Shown here piece by piece: positions 63,073-64,000 of a stretch of 64,000 nucleotides of DNA (its first letter is position 1; each line of letters starts with the position of its first letter). The DNA is from Bacteroidota bacterium (lineage in GTDB: Bacteria > Bacteroidota > Bacteroidia > Chitinophagales > Chitinophagaceae): positions 248,001-312,000 of the forward strand of contig JAFDXN010000031.1 of NCBI GenBank assembly GCA_018267915.1, read 5' to 3'. The notes below the pieces were generated by a model, which had not been told where the DNA came from, did no database searches, and was given only the letters and a program-made list of their open reading frames with translations. The position numbers and the translations under genes are program-made.

Positions 63073-63080
63073 CAAAATTA
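63073..63080 (-). promoter_or_regulatory. -7 promoter element of the phytochrome operon
   Basis: Read on the minus strand TAATTTTG, 45 bases before the regulator ATG. No well-spaced -33 box; spacing to a TTTG is too short. Confidence 0.45.
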
Positions 63081-63099
63081 AGGTATTGAGACAAAAAAA

Positions 63100-63121
63100 G
63101 GGAACTGTTTAAACAGTTCCC
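63100..63121. terminator. Perfect palindrome, terminator of the tRNA-Phe locus
   Basis: GGGAACTGTTTAAACAGTTCCC is a perfect 22-base palindrome, followed on the minus strand by CTTTTTTTG-like T-rich sequence. It lies 2 bases from the 3' end of the tRNA-Phe fragment and would have ended its transcription. Confidence 0.7.
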
Positions 63122-63123
63122 TT

Positions 63124-63173
63124 TGGTGGTGTGGGGCGGGATCGAACCGCCGACACAAGGATTTTCAGTCCTT
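63124..63173 (-). pseudogene. 3' fragment of tRNA-Phe (GAA), left attachment site of an integrated element
   Basis: On the minus strand AAGGA-CTGAAAA-TCCTT is an intact tRNA-Phe anticodon arm with GAA, followed by variable bases GTGTC, T arm GGCGG-TTCGATC-CCGCC, acceptor 3' strand CCACACC, discriminator A and an encoded CCA. The 5' acceptor strand and D arm are missing; upstream of 63174 the sequence is unrelated. With the integrase at 63350 this is the att site of an integrated element. Confidence 0.88.
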
Positions 63174-63273
63174 GAATTTTTGGTGTCATCTGTATTCATG
63201 TGGTCTGAAAGTGCCTATTTTACTGCATTTTAAAAATAATGACTTCAAAAAAATACAGGAAAAAACGCCAAAT

Positions 63274-63304
63274 GTTGTACCTATGTTGTACCAAATTTTG
63301 TACC
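63274..63304 (+). repeat. Three direct TTGTACC repeats before the integrase
   Basis: GTTGTACC at 63274 and 63285, and TTGTACC at 63298. They lie 46-76 bases before the integrase ATG and may be arm-type or regulator sites. TACCTTTA overlapping the third copy is close to a -7 element. Confidence 0.55.
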
Positions 63305-63349
63305 TTTATACAGTAAAATCAATACTTCCAGACTCTCAACCTTTATTTT

Positions 63350-64000
63350 ATGTCGGCACTAAAGGTAGTTCTTCGCCAGAAACAAAACAAAGACGGCACT
63401 TATCCCCTCGCGCTCCGCATCACCAAAGACAGGCGCACATCGTTTATTCACCTCGGCCATAACCTCCATGAAAGCGACTGGAATAAAGTCTTGCAGCGGG
63501 TGGAGAAATCGCATCCGAACTGGAAGCGGCTGAACAATCTTATTATCCAGCGTGTCGCCGAGGCCAGCGATAAGGCGATTGAAATGGAAACCGCCAAGAA
63601 AGAGGTTTCTTCAAGCGCGGTCAAACAAAAGATAAAGCCACAAGCCGGCTCGACCTTCTTCAAACAGGCCGACCTCTATCTTGACCGCCTGAAAGCGGCG
63701 GGCAAATACAACCGCTATACCGCCGACAAGCCGCGCGTAAAGCACTTTAAAGATTTCATGAAAAATCAGGACGTGGCTTTCTCCGACATCACACTTGGCA
63801 CGTTGGAGCGGTTCAGGATTTACCTCAAAGCTGAATTGTCCATTAGCGAAAGGACAATCATTAATCACCTTGTCGTTGTCCGTTCCGTATTCAGCCAGGC
63901 CATAAAGGAAGGTGTTGCCGATGCCAAATACTATCCCTTTGGCAAGGGCAAAATTGTTATCAAATTCCCCGAAAGCACTAAGGTCGGGATTTCAAAAGAG
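63350..64000 (+). CDS. Tyrosine site-specific recombinase / integrase (3' end outside window)
   Basis: 217 codons open to the window edge from an ATG at 63350 (MSALKVVLRQKQNKDGTYPL). The first ~80 residues match the arm-DNA-binding domain of Bacteroidota integrases (ALRITKDRRTSFIHLGHNL, WNKVLQRVEKSHPN); then the SAM-like core-binding domain (TFFKQADLYLDRLKAAGKYN, LGTLERFRIYLKAELSISER and HLVVVRSVFSQAIKEG). The catalytic domain with R-H-R-Y lies beyond the window. Located ~175 bases from the tRNA-Phe fragment, it is the integrase that very probably inserted the element. Codon use is C/G-rich compared with the neighbouring chromosome. Confidence 0.9.
   Translation, partial: MSALKVVLRQKQNKDGTYPLALRITKDRRTSFIHLGHNLHESDWNKVLQRVEKSHPNWKRLNNLIIQRVAEASDKAIEMETAKKEVSSSAVKQKIKPQAGSTFFKQADLYLDRLKAAGKYNRYTADKPRVKHFKDFMKNQDVAFSDITLGTLERFRIYLKAELSISERTIINHLVVVRSVFSQAIKEGVADAKYYPFGKGKIVIKFPESTKVGISKE

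Overview
The window looks like chromosomal DNA of a Bacteroidota bacterium, most likely from the Chitinophagaceae or a relative. Seen in the sequence: several large secreted proteins with type IX secretion (T9SS) C-terminal domains, PorT-, GldF- and GldG-like genes, a fused SecDF, a fused MurF-Alr, promoters of the Bacteroidota TTTG / TAnnTTTG type, and almost no Shine-Dalgarno sequences. Both edges cut genes: the left edge cuts a repeat-rich surface protein and the right edge cuts a tyrosine recombinase.

Layout. 0-6 kb: two tandem, partly homogenised T9SS repeat proteins. 6-7.3 kb: a histidine-kinase-like protein without an ATPase domain and a small lipoprotein. 7.3-13.2 kb: a sulfate activation and sulfation island (cysN, cysD, a cysC-DUF2061 fusion, gmd, fcl, sulfotransferase) that should make PAPS and GDP-fucose and sulfate a glycan. 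14.2-21.1 kb: the most striking locus, a five-gene operon resembling dltB+D / dltC / dltA (an MBOAT-SGNH fusion, a carrier protein, an adenylation enzyme) followed by an acyl-CoA-dehydrogenase-like enzyme and a halogenase-like flavoprotein. Residues in the adenylation pocket suggest proline, so the operon may build a pyrrole-2-carboxyl group on a carrier and transfer it to an envelope or extracellular acceptor.

At about 21.49 kb two unrelated genes (a carboxymuconolactone-decarboxylase-family gene and dnaE2) are both broken at one junction: a rearrangement or an assembly chimera. 22.5-25.8 kb: a TPR histidine kinase / LytTR regulator pair with a candidate LytTR operator before a lipoprotein gene. 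25.9-28.9 kb: three-gene proton-translocating transhydrogenase. 29-30.3 kb: two EGF-like lipoproteins. 30.4-34.6 kb: tRNA-Thr, Tyr, Gly, Thr, then tuf, tRNA-Trp, secE and nusG, interrupted by damaged tRNA copies and a membrane-protein gene. 34.7-41.6 kb: porT, a peroxiredoxin, an MGMT-like protein, a second two-component pair and a T9SS protein. 41.9-46.3 kb: an orphan terminase-small-subunit-like gene and gldF-gldG-DUF4340. 46.3-57.8 kb: two more T9SS cargo proteins, murF-alr and secDF. 57.9-63.1 kb: an mlaE-like permease, small genes, and a response regulator / heme oxygenase / bacteriophytochrome operon. From 63.12 kb a tRNA-Phe 3' fragment next to an integrase marks the left end of an integrated element that continues past the window.

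Common theme: much of the window serves the cell surface, through T9SS and gliding parts (porT, gldFG), T9SS cargo, SecDF, glycan sulfation and the proposed acyl decoration. No rRNA or CRISPR array was seen.
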